Below, piece after piece: positions 44,043 to 52,735 of a stretch of DNA of 54,600 nucleotides; the stretch's first letter is position 1, and each line of letters opens with the position of its first letter. The notes under the pieces were generated by a model, which saw only the letters and a list, made by a program, of their open reading frames with translations, ran no database searches and was not told the origin of the DNA. Made by a program: the position numbers and the translations under genes. This stretch comes from Anaerolineaceae bacterium (GTDB lineage: Bacteria > Chloroflexota > Anaerolineae > Aggregatilineales > Phototrophicaceae), in NCBI GenBank assembly GCA_020634165.1, contig JACKCF010000010.1, forward strand, positions 1 to 54,600, given 5' to 3'.

Positions 44043-45485
44043 GTGCCCCAAAAACCCAATATACTTCTCGTCGCAATTGATTCTATCCGTGCGGACCATA
44101 TGAGTTGTTATGGTTATCCGCGTCTGACGACCCCTCATATTGATCGCTTTGCCCAGGGAGGGGTGCTGTTCGAGCAAACTTATAGTGCCCATATTCCAAC
44201 AACCCCGGCGTACGCATCTATGCTTACTGGTATGGATTGCTTCTCTACGCAGGTTGTGGCTCTGCGTCATAAGGGTGGCCTGCGTTCAGAGGTCAAAACG
44301 ATGGCGGAAATCATGCGTGACCAGGGGTATAACACAACCTGTGTCGGCTTCACTGGCAATCCCAGTTCACGCGGATTCGATACTTACCTTAACTATGCCG
44401 CCTGGGGAAGCTGGAATGAAGGTCGCAGCCCCAAAGCGGAAAATCTGAATGAGGTTGCCATCCCTGAACTGGATCGTCTGGTTGCTGAGGATAAGCCCTG
44501 GTTCATGATGCTGCGTCATATGGACCCTCATGCGCCCTACTTGCCGCCAGCACCATTCGAGCGCATGTTTTATCACGGTGATGAAACGGATCCGTCGAAC
44601 AAATCGATGGAACCTGTCATGAACTTCAAGCCATTCCGTGACTTTTTTGCTTCGTGGATGCCACCAGAAATTTCTGACAAAGATTATGTGATTGCCCAAT
44701 ACGATGGGGCCATCGCCTATATGGATGCTGCTATCCAGACCATCTTTGAGGCCCTGGATGCGCATGGCATTATGGATGAGACCATCGTTGTCGTGAACGG
44801 TGATCATGGCGAAACGCTCTATGACCATGAATGCTGGTTCGATCATCACGGCATGTTTGACAATGTGCTCTACGTCCCGCTTATCATTCGCTATCCTTCC
44901 AAGCTGCCGCAGGGCAAGCGTGTTACAGGTTTTAACCAGCACAAGGATTTACTGCCAACCATCCTCGAATTGGCAGAAATCGCTCCGGAGTCCATTGATT
45001 ACCCCTCTGATTTGCGCTTTGATGGCCGCAGTTTGTCAGCGCTTATCAACGGTGAAGAAGCCTCCTTCGAGAGTGAGATGTACATCACCGAATGCACCTG
45101 GATGCGTAAGCACGGCTGGCGCACCCCGGAATGGAAGCTGATGATTGCACTGGAACCAGACTTCCACTTCAAGCCAGAAGTTGAACTTTACAATCTGGTT
45201 GAAGACCCTGACGAGAACAATAATCTGGCAGAGCAGGAGCCGGAAATCGTCGCGCTGCTGCGGAGCCGGATGGATGCCTGGATCGCTAAACGAGAAGCAG
45301 AAACAGGTCTGCCGAACCCGATGCACCACCAGGGTGACTGGCATGGGCACGAAGGTATCGGCTCATTTAAAACATCGCAGCAGGCTTACGATACCCTCCA
45401 TATAGGTGACCCAAACCAGGCAGCCAGTTTACAGGCACGTTCACGACAGACATCTGAGGATGCAGATAAAGAATCTGACGATTAG
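44043..45485 (+). CDS. Sulfatase / alkaline-phosphatase-superfamily hydrolase with Thr at the nucleophile position
   Basis: This ~480-residue enzyme has the metal-site Asp in LLVAIDSIRADHMSCYGYP, then VVVNGDHGETLYDHECW and VPLIIRYPSKLP. In true sulfatases the nucleophile motif is C/S-x-P-x-R before LLTG. Here it reads TTPAYASMLTG, with Thr in the Cys place and Tyr in the Arg place. Formylglycine cannot form, so it may be a phosphodiesterase, phosphonate-ester hydrolase or transferase. I chose the GTG at 44043 because AAAAAGGA lies nine bases upstream; a TTG at 44022 is possible. It is the first gene of the LacI-associated operon. Confidence 0.85.
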   Translation: MPQKPNILLVAIDSIRADHMSCYGYPRLTTPHIDRFAQGGVLFEQTYSAHIPTTPAYASMLTGMDCFSTQVVALRHKGGLRSEVKTMAEIMRDQGYNTTCVGFTGNPSSRGFDTYLNYAAWGSWNEGRSPKAENLNEVAIPELDRLVAEDKPWFMMLRHMDPHAPYLPPAPFERMFYHGDETDPSNKSMEPVMNFKPFRDFFASWMPPEISDKDYVIAQYDGAIAYMDAAIQTIFEALDAHGIMDETIVVVNGDHGETLYDHECWFDHHGMFDNVLYVPLIIRYPSKLPQGKRVTGFNQHKDLLPTILELAEIAPESIDYPSDLRFDGRSLSALINGEEASFESEMYITECTWMRKHGWRTPEWKLMIALEPDFHFKPEVELYNLVEDPDENNNLAEQEPEIVALLRSRMDAWIAKREAETGLPNPMHHQGDWHGHEGIGSFKTSQQAYDTLHIGDPNQAASLQARSRQTSEDADKESDD

Positions 45486-45528
45486 TTTGCACAAGAATTA
45501 GTTTTGATAGAAATGGAGATTGAGAATT

Positions 45529-46533
45529 ATGGCTTTACGAGTAGCAATTGTAGGTATGGGGAATATCGGCAATGTTCATGCACGTGTCTACAGCCAGCAT
45601 CCTGATGCTGAATTGGTCGCGGTATGTGACATTATCGAAGAAAAGTCGGACAAGGCAGCCGAGGATTATGGCTGTCAGGGATTTTACTCGGTCGAAGCAA
45701 TGCTCAATAGTAATGTTGAGTTCGATGCTGTCAGCGTAACGACAGCCGGTGTTGAAAATGGCGGCGATCATTTTGAGCCGACCATGCAGCTATTGCGTGC
45801 AGGTTATCCGGTGCTGGGTGAAAAGCCGATTTCCAACGAAATTGACAAAGCTGCCGAAATGGTCGCCTATGCCAAAGAGCATAATATTCGTTATGGCGTG
45901 AACCTGAATCACCGCTTTACACCTGCCGCAGAAAAAGCCAAAGGTTGGGTGCTGGAAGGTCGCGTGGGTGAAATCAACATGATCGATATGACCATGTGGA
46001 TTAACAACCCAAATGAAAGCTCACCGCACTTCCATATGCGTGCACTGCATCCCCATTCATTCGATGTCATGCGTTACTTCGCCCAGTCTGAAGTCGCGAA
46101 GGTCCAGGCTTTCTTCAAAAAGGGCAAGGGACGTGCCATCTGGTCGAATGTCCAGGTAAATCTACTCTATGAAAATGGTATCATCGGCCACCTTCGTGGC
46201 AGCTATGATGGCAACTTTGGTGCAGCCGGAACCTATGGCCTGGAAACACTGGATGTGGTTGGCTCCGAAGGGCGCTTCATGTTGCGCGATGCTTGCGAGG
46301 AACTGACCTTCTATCCGCGCTTTGACAAGAACGTTGAAAAATACGAGAACCTGGGTGGCATGACGCATTTCAGTCAGACATTCAACAGCCGCCTGTCGCG
46401 CTGGGTACAGCAGAACATTGCCCAGGTCGCACCGGAAGACATCGACGGTTCAGGTCTGGATGCCTTGAAGTCGCAGCAGGTAATTGAAGCTGCTATAGAG
46501 TCCTGGGATACAGGGAAGGTCATTGAGTTGTGA
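45529..46533 (+). CDS. Gfo/Idh/MocA-family oxidoreductase (first of a pair)
   Basis: This 334-residue NAD(P)-dependent sugar oxidoreductase has the Rossmann motif GMGNIGNVHARVY, LGEKPISNE with the conserved Lys, NLNHRFTPAAEKAK, and an HPHSFDVMRYF block holding catalytic His/Asp. It is closely related to the gene at 47252: by eye about half the residues match across the whole length. The ATG at 45529 follows GGAGA by nine bases. Its stop overlaps the next start by four bases. The substrate is unknown; locus context suggests a deoxysugar, uronic acid or related glycoside. Confidence 0.9.
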   Translation: MALRVAIVGMGNIGNVHARVYSQHPDAELVAVCDIIEEKSDKAAEDYGCQGFYSVEAMLNSNVEFDAVSVTTAGVENGGDHFEPTMQLLRAGYPVLGEKPISNEIDKAAEMVAYAKEHNIRYGVNLNHRFTPAAEKAKGWVLEGRVGEINMIDMTMWINNPNESSPHFHMRALHPHSFDVMRYFAQSEVAKVQAFFKKGKGRAIWSNVQVNLLYENGIIGHLRGSYDGNFGAAGTYGLETLDVVGSEGRFMLRDACEELTFYPRFDKNVEKYENLGGMTHFSQTFNSRLSRWVQQNIAQVAPEDIDGSGLDALKSQQVIEAAIESWDTGKVIEL

Positions 46534-47255
46534 TAACCATCATTGGGCGCGGCCACTCTGGCACGCGCGCGATTTCGCATACACTCTACGCGAGTGGCGT
46601 CTACATGGGGGAGATGCTTAACCCATCGGGTGACCTTATTCCCCCACAGGATATGTATGAAGCATGCCGTGTTTTCGGACGGTATGTAAAGTGGAATGGT
46701 GGTTTGTCCTGGGACTTTAGCCAGGTAATGGACATGCCCATTCCTGATGAATTCACTGAGCTGCTCACCAGCTTTCTGAAATCAGTTATCGAGCATCGTG
46801 GCACACTCAAAGGCTGGAAGATTCCAGAAACAACGCTGGTCTATCCCTGGATTGTTCGCCTCTTCCCGGAGATGCACTACGTTTTCTGGATACGTAACCC
46901 GCGTGATTGTATCTTGGGTCGCCATATCACAGATGATATGCGCGACTTCGGCATTGAGCGACCGGAAGCAGAAAATGAGCGTCATCTGCGGGCCATCTCC
47001 TGGAAGTACCAATACGACCTCGTCAAGGCGACACCCAAACCAGAGAAGTGGATGGAAGTTCGTTTTGAGGACTTTATCTTCAAGCAAGAAGAAACGCTTC
47101 AACAGCTTGAGGACTTCCTCGACATTCCCCTTGCGCGCATTATCGTCCGTCCAGAAACAGTTGATCGCTGGAAGAAGGACGATGGCATCAACTATTATGA
47201 TTTTTTTGAACCCGCTATGCGGGAATATAACTATGAGATACCGGAGGACACATGA
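46530..47255 (+). CDS. Sulfotransferase-family P-loop protein
   Basis: The 241-residue protein starts IIGRGHSGTRAISHTL, a P-loop-like 5'-phosphosulfate binding motif. It has VFWIRNPRDCIL (3'-phosphate binding region with Arg) and later MEVRFEDFIFKQEETLQQL, a layout typical of bacterial sulfotransferases that use PAPS. The start codon is GTG. It overlaps the genes on both sides by four bases, so it is translationally coupled between two sister oxidoreductases. A sulfotransferase inside a sugar-breakdown operon is unusual; the acceptor is unknown. A non-catalytic or alternative P-loop role is possible. Confidence 0.78.
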   Translation: MITIIGRGHSGTRAISHTLYASGVYMGEMLNPSGDLIPPQDMYEACRVFGRYVKWNGGLSWDFSQVMDMPIPDEFTELLTSFLKSVIEHRGTLKGWKIPETTLVYPWIVRLFPEMHYVFWIRNPRDCILGRHITDDMRDFGIERPEAENERHLRAISWKYQYDLVKATPKPEKWMEVRFEDFIFKQEETLQQLEDFLDIPLARIIVRPETVDRWKKDDGINYYDFFEPAMREYNYEIPEDT

Positions 47256-48247
47256 CCTTAAGAGTCGCTGTCATCGGATTGGGACCAATCGGCAATCGTC
47301 ATGCATGGTTATATACGGAAGACAGCCTTGCTGAGTTGGTCGGTGTGTGTGACATCATCAAAGAAAGAGCTGACGCAGCTTCAGAACGACATGGCGCGCC
47401 TGCGTTTTATGATGCTCCCACAATGCTTAAAGAATTGGCACCGGATGTCGTCAGCATCACAACAGGCGGCTACGAAAACAGCAGCGATCATTATCTACCG
47501 ACGATCCAGGCGCTGGAAGCTGGTTGCAACGTCCTGGGCGAAAAGCCCATTTCCAATGAAATTCCGCCAGCAGAGGAGATGGTCGCTAAGGGCAAAGAGA
47601 TGGGTGTTTGCTATGGCGTCAACCTCAATCATCGCTTTACACCAGCATCGCGTCTGGCCAAATCCTGGGTAGAAGAAGGTCGCCTGGGCCATTTGCTTTT
47701 TGTCAACATGGCTATGTGGATCATGAATCCGGCGGAGACATCACCCTACTATCACATCAAGTCACTACATCCGCATACGATTGATGTCATGCGCTATTTC
47801 TGTGGTGACATCGAAGCGGTGCAGTGTTTCGCTACCAAAGCCCCAGGGCGCTCCATCTGGTCGACAGCCCAATTCAACTTCCGCTTTAAGAATGGGGTCG
47901 TTGGTTCGCTGACTGGCAGCTACGACATCGAACGTGGCCATCCCATGGAGCGCTGCGAAGTTGCCGGAACAGGTGGGCGCTTTGTTCTGGAAGATATGTG
48001 GCGTGAACTGACACTCTATCCAGCCGGTAATTTACTGAAGACAGTCTATACAGATCCTTTATTTGGTGGTCATCACAACTTCGAGAATACGTTCCGTGAG
48101 CGTATCCATACGTTTTTGCAGCAGGTGACGGACGGGGTCGCGCCGGAAGACATCGACGGCAGCGCGGCTGATGCCCTCGCTGCACAAAAAGTACTCGCGG
48201 CGGCCATCGAATCACTGGAAACGGAATCTGTGGTGTATGTCAAGTAA
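47252..48247 (+). CDS. Gfo/Idh/MocA-family oxidoreductase (second of a pair)
   Basis: The 331-residue paralogue of the gene at 45529 has GLGPIGNRHAWLY, LGEKPISNEIPP, NLNHRFTPASRLAK and HPHTIDVMRYF in the same order, with an IWSTAQFNFRFKNGVVGSL region equivalent to that of its sister. Both probably act on related substrates or as successive steps (for example oxidation and re-reduction at C3 in the Gfo/Idh-type glycoside-cleaving route), which is inference. ATGA overlap with the sulfotransferase-like gene. Confidence 0.9.
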   Translation: MTLRVAVIGLGPIGNRHAWLYTEDSLAELVGVCDIIKERADAASERHGAPAFYDAPTMLKELAPDVVSITTGGYENSSDHYLPTIQALEAGCNVLGEKPISNEIPPAEEMVAKGKEMGVCYGVNLNHRFTPASRLAKSWVEEGRLGHLLFVNMAMWIMNPAETSPYYHIKSLHPHTIDVMRYFCGDIEAVQCFATKAPGRSIWSTAQFNFRFKNGVVGSLTGSYDIERGHPMERCEVAGTGGRFVLEDMWRELTLYPAGNLLKTVYTDPLFGGHHNFENTFRERIHTFLQQVTDGVAPEDIDGSAADALAAQKVLAAAIESLETESVVYVK

Positions 48248-48265
48248 GTCATTTTAGGAAACGTT

Positions 48266-48988
48266 ATGCGTCGAATACTGATTACCGGGTCAAATCGTGG
48301 CATTGGCTTGGCACTGGTTCAGCACTATGCCACAAACGGCGACCTTGTTTTCGCTACCTGTCGTCGTCCTGGCTCGGCTGATGAATTGCAGCAATTCGCC
48401 TCCCAGCATCCAGACCGTGTCAAAGTGCTTCAGTTAGATGTTATTGATGCGCAATCAATTGCTGGTTGTGTTGATGCGGTGCGCCAGCAGACCGATGGCC
48501 TCGATATGCTCATTAACAACGCGGGCATTCTCCCTGGTGGGGTGGATGCCCGCGATGCGAACATCAGCCGCCTGGGTGACCTGGAAGCCGATGCCATGCT
48601 GCACGTTTTTCGAGTCAATAGTATATCGCCTGTGATGATGACACAGGCATTTGTAGGGCTGCTCCGAAACGGAACCGATGCCCGTGTCATCAATGTGTCA
48701 TCAGATGCCGGTTCGATCACTTTGCGAAGTCGTTGTTGTGACTATAGTTATCCCGCCAGCAAAGCCGCCCTCAACATGATGACGCGCTGTCTGGCTGGTG
48801 ACCTCAAGCCAGATGAGGTTGCGGTTGTTTCGGTACACCCCGGCTTCATTAAAACAGATATGGGTGGTGTCAATGACACCCTGACGCTTAACGAGGCGAT
48901 TCCCACGCTGGTGCAGACAATAGACAGCATCTCGCTGGAGGATACAGGCCAGTTCTTTAACTGGGATGGTAAAAAAGTGGATTGGTAG
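48266..48988 (+). CDS. Short-chain dehydrogenase/reductase (SDR)
   Basis: The 240-residue classical SDR has ITGSNRGIGLALV (cofactor motif), MLINNAGILPG (NNAG), catalytic Ser in INVSSDAG and YSYPASKAALNMM holding YxxxK. The active site is complete. The substrate is not determinable. It lies 18 bp after the second Gfo/Idh gene and before a terminator-like hairpin. Confidence 0.92.
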   Translation: MRRILITGSNRGIGLALVQHYATNGDLVFATCRRPGSADELQQFASQHPDRVKVLQLDVIDAQSIAGCVDAVRQQTDGLDMLINNAGILPGGVDARDANISRLGDLEADAMLHVFRVNSISPVMMTQAFVGLLRNGTDARVINVSSDAGSITLRSRCCDYSYPASKAALNMMTRCLAGDLKPDEVAVVSVHPGFIKTDMGGVNDTLTLNEAIPTLVQTIDSISLEDTGQFFNWDGKKVDW

Positions 48989-48990
48989 GT

Positions 48991-49019
48991 CGCCACAGCG
49001 GAACAGGTGGCGTATTTTT
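48991..49019 (+). terminator. Terminator-like hairpin inside the glycan operon
   Basis: CGCCAC (48991-48996) pairs with GTGGCG (49007-49012), followed by TATTTTT. The six-pair stem is modest. It may end the upstream unit or give partial readthrough into the isomerase and rhamnosidase genes. Confidence 0.55.
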
Positions 49020-49051
49020 GTTGAACTAAGCTTATTAGGGAGAAATTTACG

Positions 49052-49849
49052 ATGAAAGTTGGCGCGAATTCGGTCCTTTTTGGCGGCTACGATATGGAAA
49101 CCGCCTTCAAATATTTAGCGATGGCTGGCTACGATGGCATCGAACTTTCTGCGATTGATGGCATGAGCGAACATCTTGTTCTGGCGCGCTGGCAGGAAGT
49201 TGCACCACAGATCAAGCAATTGGCCAGGGACTATAACCTTGAACTGCTGGCGATGGAACAGCCCTCGCGTGACAAAGAAATCATGGAAAAGGCCATGCAG
49301 GCGGCTGTCGAAATCGGCATTCCGATAATTAACTGCGGTCCTGGTGGCTCTGATAAAGACGAATCCACTCTGCAAGGCACCATCGACGAATTGGGTGAGT
49401 TGACCGTTATGGCGGAAAAGTATGGCGTCACGCTTTGTGTAAAGGCTCACGTTGGCCGCGCCATATTTAATACACCGACCACGCTCAAGGTCATGGAGGC
49501 CATTAGCTCACCAAACTTTGGTATCGACATGGACCCCTCGCATATTCATCGTGCTGATGAAAATCCAGTAGAAGCGATTGCTGCGGTCATTTCGCGCGTC
49601 AAGCATGTGCATATCCGCGATTGTAAAGGCCGCCAGCATGGTCCAGGCAAGCCGGAAGATCAGGCCAATGGTCGCGGCGATATCGACCTTGTCGGCTATA
49701 TCCGTGTGCTGCACGAGAATGGCTACACCGGTCCGCTTGATCTGGAAATTATTGGTGCCAAGGAATATGCCATCGAACAATGCTGCACCATCGCTGCGGA
49801 ATCGCGTGGTCATATGCAGGCCTGCTTGCAGGCTTGTGGCGCTCGCTAG
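49052..49849 (+). CDS. Sugar phosphate isomerase/epimerase family protein (xylose-isomerase-like TIM barrel)
   Basis: The 265-residue single-domain TIM barrel shows AMAGYDGIELSAIDG (strand 2), the Glu-containing YNLELLAMEQPS, PNFGIDMDPSHIHRA with metal-binding Asp/His, and VKHVHIRDCKGRQ plus LDLEIIG near the end, the usual divalent-metal site of the AP_endonuc_2 family. It could be an epimerase, isomerase or a lyase of 3-keto-sugars, which would fit the Gfo/Idh pair. It resembles IolE only at family level. The stop codon lies inside the ribosome-binding site of the rhamnosidase gene. Confidence 0.87.
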   Translation: MKVGANSVLFGGYDMETAFKYLAMAGYDGIELSAIDGMSEHLVLARWQEVAPQIKQLARDYNLELLAMEQPSRDKEIMEKAMQAAVEIGIPIINCGPGGSDKDESTLQGTIDELGELTVMAEKYGVTLCVKAHVGRAIFNTPTTLKVMEAISSPNFGIDMDPSHIHRADENPVEAIAAVISRVKHVHIRDCKGRQHGPGKPEDQANGRGDIDLVGYIRVLHENGYTGPLDLEIIGAKEYAIEQCCTIAAESRGHMQACLQACGAR

Positions 49850-49858
49850 GAGGGTAGC

Positions 49859-52603
49859 ATGACTGCAATTAGCAACCTCCGGTGTGAATACAGAGAAAAT
49901 CCGCTCGGCATTGATGTGCTTCAGCCGCGATTGAGCTGGCAGTTGGCGACGGATCGCCAGGGTGCTCGACAGACCGCCTATCATATCTTAGCCGCTACCA
50001 GCCCCGATAAGCTCACATCAGATGCAGCCGACGTCTGGAATAGTGGTAAAGTCGAGTCTGATCAGTCAGTGCAGGTGACTTACGCTGGTGAGGCGCTTTC
50101 TTCTCGCCAGCGTGTTTTCTGGAAAGTCATCGCCTGGGATGAAACAGGGGCATCATCTGAAAGTGACGTGGCCTGGTTTGAAATGGGTCTGCTCAATCCA
50201 GGTGACTGGCAGGCGGAATGGATCAGCGCCAATCTGGTGGGTAGCCCGCATGCAGCGGTGCCTGTGCCCTATTTTCGCAAGGAATTTGCGACACAGGGCG
50301 CGATTAAATCTGCACGTCTGTATGTGACATCTCTTGGGGTTTTTGAATGCTCCATCAATGGCCAGCTTGTTGGCGATGATGTTCTTTCCCCTGGCTGGAC
50401 GGATTTTTGCAAGCGAATCAGGTATAGCGTCTACGATGTGACGAATCACCTGCAAAGTGGCGAAAATGCCCTTGGTGCGATGGTTGGCGATGGTTGGGCC
50501 GTTGGTCACGTTGGCATGGGTGCACGTCAGGCTTACTCCCAGAAGCCATGCCTGCTCGCACAACTGGAAATCACTCTGGCTGATGGCTCGAAGCAGATCA
50601 TTGTCAGCAATAGTTCCTGGAAGCATCAGTTCGGCCCTATTGTCGAAAGCGACATCATGCATGGCGAGTCCTACGACGCGCGCCTGGAAATGCCTGGTTG
50701 GGACAAGACCGGATTCGATGATAGCACCTGGTTGCCAGTTGCCGTTCAGCCTGACAACGGCGCGCAGCGCGTCGCGGCCAACGGTCCTACAGTGAAGCGC
50801 ATCGAAGAACTCCCTCCGATAGAAAAACCTTCAACAACTTTCCATATTACTGGTCCAGTCCACGTTTTTGACCTAGGCCAAAATATGGTTGGACGAGTTC
50901 GATTCAAAGGCTCGGCGCCTGCGGGTACAACTGTTACCTTGCGCTATGCCGAAGTCCTGAACGCGGATGGTTCCATCTATACCACTAATCTACGTGGCGC
51001 CCGCGTGACGGACTACTACACCTTCAAAGGCGAAGGCGAAGAAGTCTGGGAGCCTCGTTTCACGTTCCATGGCTTCCGCTATGTCGAGCTAAGAGGTTAT
51101 ACCGGACAAGTGGACATCAATACGATAACGGGTGTGGTTTTGCACTCGGATATGCCTGCTACTGGCGACTTTAGCTGTTCCGATGAGCTTATAAATCAGT
51201 TGCAGCATAACATACAGTGGGGCCAGAAGGGCAACTTCCTGGATGTGCCCACCGACTGTCCCCAGCGTGATGAGCGTCTCGGCTGGACGGGCGATATTCA
51301 GGTATTTGTACAGACGGCAGCATTCAATATGCACGTGGCTGGTTTCATGACAAAGTGGGCGAAGGATGTCGCTGATGCCCAGAACGAGCAGGGCATGATT
51401 CCGGCAGTGGTGCCGCAGGCAATTGGCGATTTGCCGGATGGCGGTCCGGCCTGGGCTGATGCGGCAGTTGTCTGCCCCTGGACGATCTACCAGAGTTATG
51501 GCGATAAAAGCATCCTGGCAGAGAACTACGATGTCATGGTGGGTTTTATCGATTATCTGGTGGCATCCAGCCCGAATTACATCCGTTGTGCGCCCGACTT
51601 TGAAGGCTGGCCAGGGTTTGGCGATTGGCTTTCGATCAATGCTGCGACGCCACGCGACCTGATCGGCACAGCATTTTTTGCCTACAGTGCCAGGCTTTTG
51701 GCTCAGATTGCGGATGCACTGGGCAAAGAAGAAGATGCTGCCAGATACGACCAGCTTTTTAAGCAAGTAAAACAGGCGTTCCAGGCACGCTTCTTGAAGG
51801 GTAGCTCTGCGACCAAAGATCAGGACGAGTACTCAGAGCGGCGTATCATGATGGATAATGCCAATGCCATCTCACAGGGCAATCGCGCCGTTGTCAAAGA
51901 AGAGAAAGTAGCGTCGGATGTTTTCAATACCAACTTGTTCAATCCGACGCAGACATCCTATGTATTGGCGCTGCATTTCGACTTACTACCAGGGAATATG
52001 CGGTCGATAGCGGCTGATGAACTCGTGGCAGACATCAGACGCCGCGACATGCACCTTTCGACAGGGTTTGTCGGCTCGCCTTATGTGGCCCACGTCCTGA
52101 GCAGTAATGGTAAGCTCGATGTTGCCTATGAATTGCTCCATCAGCAGACCTGGCCATCGTGGTTGTATGCCGTAACGCAGGGTGCGACCACTATCTGGGA
52201 GCGCTGGGATGGCTGGACACCTGAGAATGGTTTCCAGGACCCGGAAATGAACTCGTTCAATCACTATGCCTATGGTGCGATTGGTGCCTGGTTGTACACT
52301 GTGGTTGCCGGCCTCAATGTCGATCCCGCGAACCCTGGATACAAGCACACGACCATTCGCCCACAGCCCGGTGGTGGCTTAGTCAATGCCTCGGCATCTA
52401 TCAAGACAGATTATGGTCTGCTAAGTTCCAGTTGGACGCTGAAAGATGGCGAGTTTGAGTTAACTGTTGTCATTCCGCCAAATACCAGCGCAGCGGTTCA
52501 ACTGCCTGAATCAGTTTCCGGTGATGTCACCCTTAACGGCGATCCGATCTCTGGCAGGTCCCACGAGGTCGCTGCTGGCCATTACACATTTGTTGTCCGC
52601 TAG
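49859..52603 (+). CDS. Alpha-L-rhamnosidase, glycoside hydrolase family 78
   Basis: The 914-residue enzyme removes terminal alpha-L-rhamnose from glycosides or polysaccharides. The N-terminal beta domains (~1-330) include LRCEYRENPLGIDVLQPRLSW and YVTSLGVFECSINGQLVG. Next comes a further beta region, then the (alpha/alpha)6 barrel with the hallmark DCPQRDERLGWTGDIQVF (~460) carrying the general-acid Glu and substrate-binding Asp. MNSFNHYAYGAIGAWLY (~800) is near the C-terminal beta domain. There is no signal peptide, so it acts in the cytoplasm on imported oligosaccharides, consistent with the ABC importer. AGGAGGG precedes the start. Confidence 0.95.
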   Translation: MTAISNLRCEYRENPLGIDVLQPRLSWQLATDRQGARQTAYHILAATSPDKLTSDAADVWNSGKVESDQSVQVTYAGEALSSRQRVFWKVIAWDETGASSESDVAWFEMGLLNPGDWQAEWISANLVGSPHAAVPVPYFRKEFATQGAIKSARLYVTSLGVFECSINGQLVGDDVLSPGWTDFCKRIRYSVYDVTNHLQSGENALGAMVGDGWAVGHVGMGARQAYSQKPCLLAQLEITLADGSKQIIVSNSSWKHQFGPIVESDIMHGESYDARLEMPGWDKTGFDDSTWLPVAVQPDNGAQRVAANGPTVKRIEELPPIEKPSTTFHITGPVHVFDLGQNMVGRVRFKGSAPAGTTVTLRYAEVLNADGSIYTTNLRGARVTDYYTFKGEGEEVWEPRFTFHGFRYVELRGYTGQVDINTITGVVLHSDMPATGDFSCSDELINQLQHNIQWGQKGNFLDVPTDCPQRDERLGWTGDIQVFVQTAAFNMHVAGFMTKWAKDVADAQNEQGMIPAVVPQAIGDLPDGGPAWADAAVVCPWTIYQSYGDKSILAENYDVMVGFIDYLVASSPNYIRCAPDFEGWPGFGDWLSINAATPRDLIGTAFFAYSARLLAQIADALGKEEDAARYDQLFKQVKQAFQARFLKGSSATKDQDEYSERRIMMDNANAISQGNRAVVKEEKVASDVFNTNLFNPTQTSYVLALHFDLLPGNMRSIAADELVADIRRRDMHLSTGFVGSPYVAHVLSSNGKLDVAYELLHQQTWPSWLYAVTQGATTIWERWDGWTPENGFQDPEMNSFNHYAYGAIGAWLYTVVAGLNVDPANPGYKHTTIRPQPGGGLVNASASIKTDYGLLSSSWTLKDGEFELTVVIPPNTSAAVQLPESVSGDVTLNGDPISGRSHEVAAGHYTFVVR

Positions 52604-52627
52604 TTGGGTCACGATCCCCCAATCCGC

Positions 52628-52657
52628 AAGGCCATCTCAAGTTAGGATGGCCTTTTT
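52628..52657 (+). terminator. Intrinsic terminator after the rhamnosidase gene
   Basis: AAGGCCATC (52628-52636) pairs with GATGGCCTT (52646-52654) over a 9-base loop, followed by a T-run. It separates the rhamnosidase from anmK. Confidence 0.83.
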
Positions 52658-52735
52658 GCATACCAATATTGGTTCCCAATACGCAACTTGGATACACTTG
52701 CTGCGAATTTATCATGACACTAGAAGGAACAGGTC

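Noticed and set aside
49052..49849. TIM-barrel isomerase as the missing IolE
   Set aside because: It is 40 kb from the inositol genes, is embedded in the rhamnosidase cluster, and shows only general family similarity.
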